Shown here: piece after piece, positions 24,253-32,499 of the stretch
Layout: each line of letters starts with the position of its first letter
Numbering within the stretch: the first letter of the stretch is position 1
Source of the DNA: CAZOGW01 sp964579415
Lineage (GTDB): Bacteria; Actinomycetota; Acidimicrobiia; Spongiisociales; UBA5794
Direction of reading: 5' to 3'
NCBI GenBank assembly: GCA_964579415.1
Contig: CAZOGW010000004.1
Location: forward strand, 7,987-71,986
Length of the DNA stretch: 64,000 bases
The notes under the pieces: generated by a model
Databases searched by the model: none
What the model saw: the letters and a program-made list of their open reading frames with translations, nothing else
Told to the model about the DNA's origin: nothing
Program-made: the position numbers and the translations under genes

Positions 24253-25979
24253 CAGTCCTCTTCCACCTCGGTGGTACTCGTAGGCGCCTCCGTGGTGCTG
24301 CTCGTGCTGCTCGTGCTACTGCTCGTCGTCGTCGGTGGCTGGGTTTCCACCACGACGATGTCCGGGTTGAGCACGGTGACCTTGTCGCGCTCGACGAGCC
24401 GGTCCGACTCGGGACGGCCCAGCACCAGCACGCCGCGAATGCGGATGTTGACCGACACCGCGTTCGTCCCCGAACCGATCATCAGCGTCTCACCGTAGGG
24501 GTCCGACATGGCGAACCCGTGGACCTCCATGCCGATGTCGCCGTCGACGAGGAAGATGCGTCCGTTGGCGGTGTCGACGTTGGCGGCGGCGTCGGCGAAC
24601 AATTCGGGAGCAGCCCGCGCCGAGACGGTCAGGTTGGTGGCCAGCAGCGACGGCACCTGTTCGGGGACTCCGTTGCCGGCCGAGTTGTAACTCGCCTCGG
24701 CGAGGATCGCTCCCTGGCGAGCGGCGTCGGCGAACTCACCGGTTCCGGCGCTGATGGCGAACCCCTGCCCGTCGTCGATGTCGGGGGTCACCGCGACGTT
24801 CGACAGGATGGTGGTGCTCTTCGCCGGCGCCACCAGATGGATGCCCACCGCGGCGTGTTCCAGGTTCAGGTTGGAGATCTGCCCCCATGGCCCCAGGCCG
24901 GCTTCGCTGGTGTAGAAGGTGGCGTCGATCGGGTCGACGATGGGGTACTCGAAGGAGGCGCCGAGACGGATCCCGGTGTTCACCCCGAAAGTGGCGACAT
25001 TGTCGAGGACGTACCCGTCGGAGCGGCCGAGGTGGAACCCGACATTGTCGACGCGGGAGGCGATGGCGCCGAACACCCAGGAGCGGGACTCCCCCGGCGC
25101 CGCGTCGGTGGGGACGTATGGGCCCACCACCGGAGCGAAGTGGACGTTGGTGAAGACGTTGCGAGCGTCGCTGTCGGCGACGACGAAGCCCTTGTTGAAC
25201 CCGAACAGCGTGACTCCGTCGACGCGTAGCGGGCCACCCTGGCGGACATAGGCGAAGTCGAAGTAGCGGTCACCGATGAGGTCGGCCAGCGTCACCTGGC
25301 TGGCGTCCTCGATGAGGAAGGTCGGCGCCATGGCGGCTACGTGCTCGTCGATGAAGAAGTCGCGGGCCTCGGTGAAGGTGCGGTACACGTAGTCGCCGTC
25401 CGGGTCCGCCAGTTCGGCGTCGGTGGGCATCGGCTGCTGGTCATAGCTGATCCACAGCCCCCGCACCGTGGTGCCCGGCTCGAGGACGAACACCGACTCG
25501 GTGGTCACGTCGGGCCGGGCCAGGATCTTGACGCCGCCGAGATCGGTTTCGGGCCAGGGATAGGGACCGCCCACGTTTATCGAGGTGCCGGTGGTGGACC
25601 CGACCAGGGCCACCCCGGTGGCGACCCGTACCGGGGAGGCCAGGACGTAGGCGTCCCGGCCCGACACCGGCGGAATCAGGACCACTCCCCCGCCGGCGGC
25701 CTCGGCTGCGTCGATGGCGCGCTGGAAAGCGGGGGCGTCGTCCTCCTTGGCGTCGGCGACAGCGCCGAAGTCGGCCACCGAGAAAGTCACGCCGTCGAGG
25801 GCGTCCACCGGTGGCGGGGGCGGAGCGGTGGTGGCGAGGATGGTGGTCGGGGCGGCGGTGGTGGTCGGCGGCGGGGCGGCGGTTGTGCTGGTAGTGCCTG
25901 CGTCGTCCGAGTTGCAGGCGACAGCAAGCACGGCGAGGCACACCAGAGCCACCAGGGGACGGATCACCGACCTCAACAT
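24252..25979 (-). CDS. lipoprotein with pectate-lyase-type beta-helix
   Basis: Exported lipoprotein of 575 residues with lipobox LAVACNS (C22) and a threonine/proline linker. The mature domain starts FSVADFGAVADAKEDDAPAF with GGGVVLIPP shortly after, the signature of the Pectate_lyase_3/GH28-like right-handed beta-helix. The repeating middle (VTLADLIGD, VDGVTLFGF, VDNVGFHLG, VLDNVATFG) fits parallel beta-helix coils. The C-terminus is again threonine/serine rich. No catalytic residues can be assigned, so it may be a polysaccharide lyase or a structural surface protein. A TAGAGT box lies seven bases before ATG 25979. Confidence 0.85.
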   Translation of the reverse strand: MLRSVIRPLVALVCLAVLAVACNSDDAGTTSTTAAPPPTTTAAPTTILATTAPPPPPVDALDGVTFSVADFGAVADAKEDDAPAFQRAIDAAEAAGGGVVLIPPVSGRDAYVLASPVRVATGVALVGSTTGTSINVGGPYPWPETDLGGVKILARPDVTTESVFVLEPGTTVRGLWISYDQQPMPTDAELADPDGDYVYRTFTEARDFFIDEHVAAMAPTFLIEDASQVTLADLIGDRYFDFAYVRQGGPLRVDGVTLFGFNKGFVVADSDARNVFTNVHFAPVVGPYVPTDAAPGESRSWVFGAIASRVDNVGFHLGRSDGYVLDNVATFGVNTGIRLGASFEYPIVDPIDATFYTSEAGLGPWGQISNLNLEHAAVGIHLVAPAKSTTILSNVAVTPDIDDGQGFAISAGTGEFADAARQGAILAEASYNSAGNGVPEQVPSLLATNLTVSARAAPELFADAAANVDTANGRIFLVDGDIGMEVHGFAMSDPYGETLMIGSGTNAVSVNIRIRGVLVLGRPESDRLVERDKVTVLNPDIVVVETQPPTTTSSSTSSTSSTTEAPTSTTEVEED

Positions 25980-25986
25980 GACGATG

Positions 25987-25992
25987 ACTCTA
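25987..25992 (-). promoter_or_regulatory. leaderless -10 box of beta-helix lipoprotein gene
   Basis: TAGAGT on the minus strand, seven bases before the ATG at 25979. Confidence 0.5.
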
Positions 25993-26029
25993 GGAGGGTG
26001 CGGTCACTGAGCCGGTGCCGGCCGGCATC

Positions 26030-27175
26030 TCATACGACGGGGAGGCCGAGGCCCCGGGCGATGATGAGACGCTGGATCTCCGAGGTCCCCTCTCCGATGG
26101 TGAGGATCTTGGCGTCCCGGTAGTAGCGGGCAACCGGACCCTCCTCGATGAAGCCCGACCCGCCGTGGACCTGGACCGCCAGGTCCGCAGCGGCGACGGC
26201 CGCCTCGCTGGCGTACAGCTTGGCGGCGGCGGCGGCCTGGGTGATCGGCTTGCCGGCATCCCGGAGGGCGGCGGCACGGTAGGTGAGCGCGGTCGCCGCC
26301 TCCACCGCCACCTGGAGATCGGCGAGAGGGAAGGCGATGCCCTGGTTGGCGCCGATGGGCCTGCCGAAGGCGTTGCGGTTGCGGGCGTACTCCACACTCG
26401 CATCCAGGCAGGCGCGCGCCAGGCCTACAGCCAGGGCGGCGATGGCGATACGGCCGTCGTCGAGGGTGGCGAGGAACTGGTGGATGCCGCGCCCCCGCTC
26501 CCCGAGGAGGTTGGCGGTGGGCACCCGGCAGCCGGAGAGGGAAAGGCCGTGAGTGTCGGAGGCGTGCCAGCCCAGCTTCTCGTAGGCCGGCTCGATGTGA
26601 AGTCCTGCCGTTCCCGAGGGGACGAGGATGGTGCTGATCTCGTCAGGTCCGGTCCGAGCCGTCACGGTGACCACCGAGGTGACCGGTGTACCCGAGTTGG
26701 TGATGAACGCCTTAGAGCCGTCGATGACCCACTCCTCGCCGTCGAGTCGGGCCCGGGTGTCGGTCGCTCGGGTGTCGGAGCCCCCGTCCGGCTCGGTGAG
26801 ACCGAAGGCCGCCAGTGTCCGCCCGGCGAGCAGGTCGGGTAGCCACTCCTCCTGTTGCTGGGCGGTGCCGTACTCGACGATGGGTGTGATGCCCAGGCCT
26901 ACCGCCGCCTCCAGGGTGATCCCCATCGACTGGTCGACCCGGCCTATCTCCTCGATGGCCACACACAGGGAGGTGAAGTCCCCCCCGAGCCCGCCGATCT
27001 CCTCGGCGAAGGGCAGGGCGAACAGCCCCAGGTCGCCCATCTTGCCCACCATCTCCACCGGGAAGTGGTGCTCCCGGTCCCAACGGGCGGCGTGGGGCCC
27101 GATCTCGGCTTCGGCGAACTCCCTCACCACCTTGCGGAACTGGGTGTGCTCGTCGCTCAGCTCGAATGTGGACAT
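26030..27175 (-). CDS. acyl-CoA dehydrogenase
   Basis: FAD-dependent acyl-CoA dehydrogenase of 381 residues. Signature 1 is AAFGLTEPDGGSDTRAT, the flavin-contacting WVIDGSKAFITNSG follows, and the catalytic glutamate is E362 in ILTIGEGTSEIQRL. The family is used in beta-oxidation and branched-chain amino-acid breakdown; this member most resembles short- or branched-chain enzymes, which is only a guess. GAGGT lies a few bases before ATG 27175. Single gene. Confidence 0.95.
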   Translation of the reverse strand: MSTFELSDEHTQFRKVVREFAEAEIGPHAARWDREHHFPVEMVGKMGDLGLFALPFAEEIGGLGGDFTSLCVAIEEIGRVDQSMGITLEAAVGLGITPIVEYGTAQQQEEWLPDLLAGRTLAAFGLTEPDGGSDTRATDTRARLDGEEWVIDGSKAFITNSGTPVTSVVTVTARTGPDEISTILVPSGTAGLHIEPAYEKLGWHASDTHGLSLSGCRVPTANLLGERGRGIHQFLATLDDGRIAIAALAVGLARACLDASVEYARNRNAFGRPIGANQGIAFPLADLQVAVEAATALTYRAAALRDAGKPITQAAAAAKLYASEAAVAAADLAVQVHGGSGFIEEGPVARYYRDAKILTIGEGTSEIQRLIIARGLGLPVV

Positions 27176-27316
27176 CGGGACCTCGTCGCCGGGAAGGATT
27201 GCGGTGTTGGCACGACGTTAACGGTTGCCCGATCACCGAGAAACTCGGCGCGCGGCGACGGCCCGGTGGCGGCGTCGCCGAGGACCTATCCTCCGCAGGG
27301 AGACGGAGGTGCGTCG

Positions 27317-28174
27317 ATGCGTTGGCGGAATCTCGAATCCAGCGGTCAGGTCCAGGATCGGCGCGGCACGGGTAGGGCCGTCGGCGGCGTCGTCGGCGGC
27401 GCCGGGATCCTCGGCGTCCTCATCGTGCTGCTCACCAACCTCCTCGGCGGTGGCGCCGGGTTCGACCAGGTGGATGACCTTCTCGGTGGCATGGGAGGCG
27501 CCGAGCAGGCGCCCCAGCAGCAGGCTGCCGAGTTCGAGGGTATCGACGAGTCGGAAGACTTCGTCAGGCGCGTGCTGGGTAGCACCGAGACGGCATGGGG
27601 AGAGATCTTCTCCAGCGTGGAGCGCAACTACAACGTCCCCCACCTGGTGCTCTTCGAGGCAGCCACCGCTTCGGGCTGCGGGGGCGCCAACGCCGCCGTC
27701 GGCCCGCACTACTGCCCGGTCGACGAGACCATCTACATCGATCTCGACTTCTTCGGCGAGATGCAGCGACGCTTCGGCGCCGGGGCCGCCGAATTCGCCC
27801 AGGCGTACGTGATCGCCCACGAGGTGGGCCACCACGTCCAGAACGAACTGGACATCATGGACGAGGTGCAGCGCCTGCAACGCTCCGACCCGGGCGCCGC
27901 CAACGACCTCTCGGTGCGCCTCGAACTGCAGGCCGACTGTTTCGCCGGGGTGTGGGCGCACACGCTCTACCAGCGGGAGAACGTCCTAGAGCCCGGCGAC
28001 ATCGAAGACGCCCTGGCGGCTGCCGCCGCCGTCGGCGATGACCGTATCCAGCAGGCCACCACCGGTCAGGTCAACCCGGAGAGCTGGACCCACGGATCAG
28101 CCGACCAGCGCATGGAATGGTTCACCCAGGGATATGAGACAGGCGATGCGAACGGCTGTAACACCTTCGGTTGA
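27317..28174 (+). CDS. YpfJ-like neutral zinc metallopeptidase
   Basis: Membrane-anchored putative metallopeptidase of 285 residues (zinc peptidase family PF04228, YpfJ type). One N-terminal helix (AVGGVVGGAGILGVLIVLLT) is followed by the conserved core FVRRVLGSTETAWGEIFS, GPHYCPVDETIYIDLDFF and the zinc motif AYVIAHEVGHHVQNELDI. RLELQADCFAGVWAH provides the further metal ligand. GGAGGTG precedes ATG 27317. Substrate unknown. Confidence 0.92.
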   Translation: MRWRNLESSGQVQDRRGTGRAVGGVVGGAGILGVLIVLLTNLLGGGAGFDQVDDLLGGMGGAEQAPQQQAAEFEGIDESEDFVRRVLGSTETAWGEIFSSVERNYNVPHLVLFEAATASGCGGANAAVGPHYCPVDETIYIDLDFFGEMQRRFGAGAAEFAQAYVIAHEVGHHVQNELDIMDEVQRLQRSDPGAANDLSVRLELQADCFAGVWAHTLYQRENVLEPGDIEDALAAAAAVGDDRIQQATTGQVNPESWTHGSADQRMEWFTQGYETGDANGCNTFG

Positions 28175-28200
28175 GCACGTCAGGTCCGGTCGGTGCCATG

Positions 28201-28238
28201 GGTACTTGGTACTTGGTAGCCGCGGATTACCAAGTACC
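28201..28238. repeat. heptamer hairpin (GTACTTG / CAAGTAC arms)
   Basis: Two GTACTTG units then a nine-base spacer GCCGCGGAT and the reverse-complement arm. Arms 28208-28218 and 28228-28238 pair perfectly over 11 bases. It lies between convergent genes and could act as a bidirectional terminator. Confidence 0.85.
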
Positions 28239-28276
28239 TCCCCGCTGCCAGGCCGCGTCGCTCCCCTGCACCAGCC

Positions 28277-29155
28277 TCACACGACCATTGCATGTCGCCA
28301 GCGCTGCACGATCCTCCATTGCAGATACACGATCAGCGCCGTCACGAAGAACATCGCCAGGGTGGCGGCGGCGGCGTAGCCGTGGCGCAGGTACTCGAAA
28401 CCCTCCCGGTAGGCGAACAGCGACAGGTACGTCGTGGAGTACAGAGGCGGACCGCCCTTCGTCACCAGCAATGCCGGTACGAAGTTGATCTGGAACATGA
28501 GCACGGTATCGCGGAAGACGAGCAGGGCCAGTGTCGGCGCCATCAGCGGTAGCGTCACCCGCCACCACATGAACCAGTCCCGGGCGCCTTCGACCCTTGC
28601 CATGTCATACAGGTCCATCGGGATCGCCTGCCGGGTGGCCAGGGCGATGAGGAACCCCTCCCCGATCTGGAACAGCGCCATGATGACGATGGCGCTCTGG
28701 GCCGCTCCCCCTGCCGTGAACCACGACGGCGGAGGCAGCCCGAGTGCGGAGATCAGCAGGTTCACCGGCCCGTACAGCGGGTTGAGGACCCAGATCCACA
28801 CCAGCGCAAATGCGACATCGGGGATCACCGTGGGCAGGAAGGTGGCGGTCCGGTAGGCGCCGACTCCGCGGAGGCGGCTGTGCAGCAGCAGTGCCAGTCC
28901 CAACGCTCCCAGCAGCCGCAGCGGCACCGCCAGTAGGACGAACACCAGCGTGTTACGCAGCGAGATGCGAAAGACCACGTCGCGTAGAAGCTCCGAGATG
29001 TTCCCCAGACCGACGAAGCGGGGCGAGCGGAGGAAGTCGTACTCGAATCCGGCGAGCACCACCGCTGCCAGCGCCGGGAGGATGACAAGCAGCGCCAGGC
29101 CGACGGCGTACGGCGCCAGCATCAGCGCCAGGCCGCGGCTGTGCCGGTCCCACAT
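28277..29155 (-). CDS. sugar ABC transporter permease (MalF-like, CUT1)
   Basis: Inner-membrane permease of 292 residues of a second CUT1 importer. The first helix is ALMLAPYAVGLALLVILPAL and the EAA-type loop reads YDMARVEGARDWFMWWRVTL. It is the last gene of the operon, starting two bases after the ATPase stop. No glycosidase or regulator is attached to this operon, so the cargo cannot be inferred beyond a sugar or glycerol-phosphate-like solute. Confidence 0.93.
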   Translation of the reverse strand: MWDRHSRGLALMLAPYAVGLALLVILPALAAVVLAGFEYDFLRSPRFVGLGNISELLRDVVFRISLRNTLVFVLLAVPLRLLGALGLALLLHSRLRGVGAYRTATFLPTVIPDVAFALVWIWVLNPLYGPVNLLISALGLPPPSWFTAGGAAQSAIVIMALFQIGEGFLIALATRQAIPMDLYDMARVEGARDWFMWWRVTLPLMAPTLALLVFRDTVLMFQINFVPALLVTKGGPPLYSTTYLSLFAYREGFEYLRHGYAAAATLAMFFVTALIVYLQWRIVQRWRHAMVV

Positions 29156-29157
29156 GG

Positions 29158-30225
29158 TCAGCGCACCACGGCGCCGGTGGCGTCGAACACGAGGACGCGT
29201 GCCGTGTCGGCGCTCACCGGGACCGTCTCGCCGACCACGGGATGACCCTCCGAAGGCGTACGGGCGGTGAGCCGCAACCCCGACACGTCCAACTGGGCAT
29301 ATGCGTCGGCGCCGGCCGACTCCACCGCCACCACCGCACCCTGGAACGTGATGTCGCCGCGCCCGCCACCGATGTGAAGGTGCTCCGGACGGATGCCGAT
29401 CTCGACCCCGGGGGCCGGGCTGGCAGCCCGGCCGGTCCGGGTGGGAACCGGCACGGCAATGGGACCGGCGCGGAGCCGATCACCCTCGACAACCGCCGGC
29501 AACAGGTTCATAGCCGGGCTACCGATGAAGGTCGCTACGAACCGGTTGACCGGGCTGCGGTAGACCTCGTCCGGCGTCCCCACCTGCTGCACCGATCCTG
29601 CGGCCACGACAGCGACCCGGTCACCGAGCGTCAGCGCCTCCACCTGGTCGTGGGTGACGTGAACCATCGTGCCCCCCACCTCGGTGTGGATGCGACGCAA
29701 CTCACGGCGCATCTCCAGCCGGAGGTGGGCGTCCAGGTTGGAGAGGGGCTCGTCGAGCAGGAAGACATCCGGACGCCTCACCAGGCCCCGGGCGAGGGCG
29801 ACGCGCTGCCGCTCACCACCGGAGATCTCGTGCGGGCGGCGTGACAGCAGGTCGGTACACCCGACCACCTCGGCGGCCTGCCCGGCCGCTCGGCGGATCT
29901 CGGCGGCGGGCACGCGCCGCGCCCGCATGCCGAACCCGATGTTCTCCTCCACCGTGAGGTGGGGGAAGAGGGCGTGGTTCTGGAACACCATGGCGATGTT
30001 GCGGTCGGCGGCATCGATGCCGGTCACGTCCCTGTCGCCGATGCGGATCTTCCCTGCGTCCACCCGCTCCAGCCCGGCGACCGCGCGCAGCGCGGTGGTC
30101 TTCCCGCACCCGGAGGGGCCCACCACGGCGAGAAGCTCGCCGTCGGCCACGTCCAGGTCGAAGCCGCGCAAGGCGGGGACCGCGCCGAAACTCTTGTCGA
30201 TTCTCTCGACGGACAGCCGCGGCAT
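29158..30225 (-). CDS. sugar ABC transporter ATP-binding protein (MsmX/UgpC-like)
   Basis: ATPase of 355 residues for CUT1 importers. Walker A is VGPSGCGKTT, the Q-loop AMVFQNHALFPHLTV, the signature EISGGERQRVALARGL, Walker B VFLLDEPLSNLD and the H-loop VHVTHD. A C-terminal TOBE/regulatory domain (GIRPEHLHIGGG) follows. It is in an operon with the adjacent permeases and binding protein, and could also energise the ATPase-less importer at 11716-15333, as multitask ATPases do in other actinobacteria. Confidence 0.95.
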   Translation of the reverse strand: MPRLSVERIDKSFGAVPALRGFDLDVADGELLAVVGPSGCGKTTALRAVAGLERVDAGKIRIGDRDVTGIDAADRNIAMVFQNHALFPHLTVEENIGFGMRARRVPAAEIRRAAGQAAEVVGCTDLLSRRPHEISGGERQRVALARGLVRRPDVFLLDEPLSNLDAHLRLEMRRELRRIHTEVGGTMVHVTHDQVEALTLGDRVAVVAAGSVQQVGTPDEVYRSPVNRFVATFIGSPAMNLLPAVVEGDRLRAGPIAVPVPTRTGRAASPAPGVEIGIRPEHLHIGGGRGDITFQGAVVAVESAGADAYAQLDVSGLRLTARTPSEGHPVVGETVPVSADTARVLVFDATGAVVR

Positions 30226-30228
30226 GGG

Positions 30229-31548
30229 TCAGTCTTGCTCTTCCTCTTGCTGCAGCGCCCGGGCAAAGAGATCGGACGTCACCAGGTTGAGCTGGTCGTT
30301 GATCTGCTCCGGTGGCATGTCGTCGTACATGGCGATCTCCAGCACCGGCGTCACGGCCGCCTCGATCTCGGGCCAGGTCGAGATGTGCGGCACCGACCGC
30401 AACGATGGTCCCGCTTCGAGGAACACGATCGAGTTGGCCGGCTGGGCGTCCGGATCGAGGAAGGCGTCGGACTCCGCCACCTCGACGCGCGACGGGACCG
30501 TCCGCCCCGTTTGGGCCATGATGGTGGCCCCGTCGTTGCTGAGGGCGAATTCGAGGAACCGCCAGGCTGCGTCCTGGTTGTCGCTGCCCCGGGTCATGCA
30601 GTACCCGTCGGAATGGAGTATCCCGGTTTCCAGCCCGAAGATGGGCATGGGGGCCACGTCCCAGTCGAAGTCGGTGATCGTTCGCATCGTCGGGACGATG
30701 CGGCGTGACTCGAGGAACATGGCGGTGCGCCCGTTGAGGAACCTCGATTCGTCGTCCTCCGACTCCAGCTCGTTCTCCGACGGGATGACGCCGTGGATCT
30801 TGAACAGCGAGAAGTAGTTCCCCAGCACCAGGCGCGCCTCGGGTGTGTCCATGGCAAACCGCGTCGGTCGCTCCTGGTCGTCCACCAGCTCGGCGCCCGC
30901 CGACCATATGAACGGCGCCAGGCGGATGATCTGGGTGGCGTCGAGACCGAGGCCGTACTGGTCGATGGCGCCGTCACCGTCGACATCCTTGGTGAGCGCC
31001 TTGGCCTTCTCTACGAAGTCCATCCACTGCCAACCCTGCTCGGGTTCAGGCACGCCGGCCTCGGCGAAGAGGTCTTTGTTGTAGTAGACGACCAGGCTGG
31101 AGAGGTTCTGCGGCAGGCACAGCAGATCCCCGTCGAACCGGAAGGCGTCGAGCGACGCCGTGAAGAAGTCGGTCTCGTCCATCTCGTCGGACGCCGCCAC
31201 CATGTCATCCAGCGGAACCAGGCTGTCACGCACCGCGAACTGCCCGATGAACCGGTAGTTCATGAGGAACACCTCCGGCGGGTTGCCCGAGGAGAACGCC
31301 GTCGACAGCCGGGTCATCTGGTCGGACCGATCGGACGCCTGCACCAGTTCCACGGTGACCTCGGGCTCCTGGGCATTGAACGCTTCCACCAACTCGCCGT
31401 AGGCGGCCATCTCGTGGGGGTCGCCGGTGACGAGAACCTCGATGGTTCCCGACGCCGAGCCCTCTCCTCCCCCGCCGCCGCAGGCGGACAGGGTGATGGC
31501 GAGGATCATTGTCAGGGTGGCGGCTGAGAGGGGGCGCCTGCGGGTCAT
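30229..31548 (-). CDS. sugar ABC transporter substrate-binding lipoprotein
   Basis: Extracellular solute-binding protein of 439 residues (family 1). The signal peptide ends in lipobox TLSACGG (C23). The mature part has TIEVLVTGDPHEMAAYGEL, the conserved YYNKDLFAEAGVPEPEQGW hinge region and SDGYCMTRGSDNQDAAWRFL. The ATG at 31548 has GGAGG upstream and overlaps the preceding permease stop as ATGA. The C-terminal end is glutamine/glutamate rich (QQEEEQD). Confidence 0.94.
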   Translation of the reverse strand: MTRRRPLSAATLTMILAITLSACGGGGGEGSASGTIEVLVTGDPHEMAAYGELVEAFNAQEPEVTVELVQASDRSDQMTRLSTAFSSGNPPEVFLMNYRFIGQFAVRDSLVPLDDMVAASDEMDETDFFTASLDAFRFDGDLLCLPQNLSSLVVYYNKDLFAEAGVPEPEQGWQWMDFVEKAKALTKDVDGDGAIDQYGLGLDATQIIRLAPFIWSAGAELVDDQERPTRFAMDTPEARLVLGNYFSLFKIHGVIPSENELESEDDESRFLNGRTAMFLESRRIVPTMRTITDFDWDVAPMPIFGLETGILHSDGYCMTRGSDNQDAAWRFLEFALSNDGATIMAQTGRTVPSRVEVAESDAFLDPDAQPANSIVFLEAGPSLRSVPHISTWPEIEAAVTPVLEIAMYDDMPPEQINDQLNLVTSDLFARALQQEEEQD

Positions 31549-32351
31549 AGTCGGGCCTCCTGGAACAGATAGCGTTGGGCGAGGATGAACACGAGCACCA
31601 CCGGAGCGGTGGCGGTCACCGCCCCGGCGAGCATGAGCGGGAAGTTGTGCGGATCGAGGACGGATAGTGCCTTCATCCCCACGGGGAGGGTGAACATGCG
31701 CTCCGAGGTGATGTAGATCAGCGGGTCGAGGAGGTTCCCCCACGATGCGACAAAGGTGAGCACCGCCACCACCACGGTGGCGCCCCGTACCAGCGGCATC
31801 CCGACGCGGCGCCACGTGGCAAGCGGCGAGAGGCCTTCGATACGGGCGGTGTCGTAGAGATCGTCCGGGATGCGCCGGAAGGCGCGGAAGTAGATCAGCA
31901 CGTAGAAGGGGGACATCCCGATGAGCGCCGGGGCAACCAGCGGGGCGTAGGTGCCGGTGAGTCCTGCCCAGCGGAAGAGAGTGAAGCGGGGGATCATCAG
32001 CGCCGTCACCGGGACCATCAACGCCACCAGCGAGACCACCACGAACCGGACCGGCCAGCGTCCCGGCAGGCGGGTCATGGCAAAGCCGGCCCATGAGGCG
32101 ACCAGCACCGCCAGCGGGACGGTCAAGCCGGCGACGATCAGCGAGTTGAGAACGTAGCGCGGAATGTCGACCAGCTCGTAGGCGGCCGGGAAGTTCCCCG
32201 GCGACAGCGGCGTGGGGACGATCTCGGGAATCCGCGGCGGCGGTTGGTTGGGGTACCGGAGCGAACCGGACACCATGAACACCAACGGCGCCAGGAAGAT
32301 GAGGCTGATCAGCAGGGCAGGCGCATGGCGCCAGCCGGAAGGCTTGGACAT
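31545..32351 (-). CDS. sugar ABC transporter permease (MalG-like, CUT1)
   Basis: Inner-membrane permease of 268 residues, first gene of the second importer operon. Helix 1 is ALLISLIFLAPLVFMVSGSL and the EAA loop reads YDTARIEGLSPLATWRRVGM. The order permease-binding protein-ATPase-permease is unusual for CUT1 systems, where the binding protein normally leads. A TTGACA-like -35 box is on the minus strand at 32399-32404, but no convincing -10 follows. Confidence 0.93.
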   Translation of the reverse strand: MSKPSGWRHAPALLISLIFLAPLVFMVSGSLRYPNQPPPRIPEIVPTPLSPGNFPAAYELVDIPRYVLNSLIVAGLTVPLAVLVASWAGFAMTRLPGRWPVRFVVVSLVALMVPVTALMIPRFTLFRWAGLTGTYAPLVAPALIGMSPFYVLIYFRAFRRIPDDLYDTARIEGLSPLATWRRVGMPLVRGATVVVAVLTFVASWGNLLDPLIYITSERMFTLPVGMKALSVLDPHNFPLMLAGAVTATAPVVLVFILAQRYLFQEARL

Positions 32352-32366
32352 CTCGCGCTGTGTCCT

Positions 32367-32376
32367 GTACTTGGTA
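32367..32376. repeat. single remnant heptamer copy
   Basis: GTACTTGGTA upstream of the second importer operon, a single decayed unit of the GTACTTG type. Confidence 0.4.
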
Positions 32377-32419
32377 GCACCGGGGAATGTAACACCCGTG
32401 TCAAACGCGGGCGCGAGAG

Positions 32420-32452
32420 CCGGGGAGGGGGAAGTGCGTTCCCCCTCCCCGG
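32420..32452 (-). terminator. GC-rich hairpin after propeller gene
   Basis: Arms 32420-32433 and 32439-32452 form a perfect 14-base stem with loop GTGCG, between the propeller gene stop and the next operon on the same strand. No T-tract. Confidence 0.65.
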
Positions 32453-32499
32453 GGAGGGTTGGCCTCTCCTTCCGGGACCCCGGAGGGCCCCGGTTCGAT

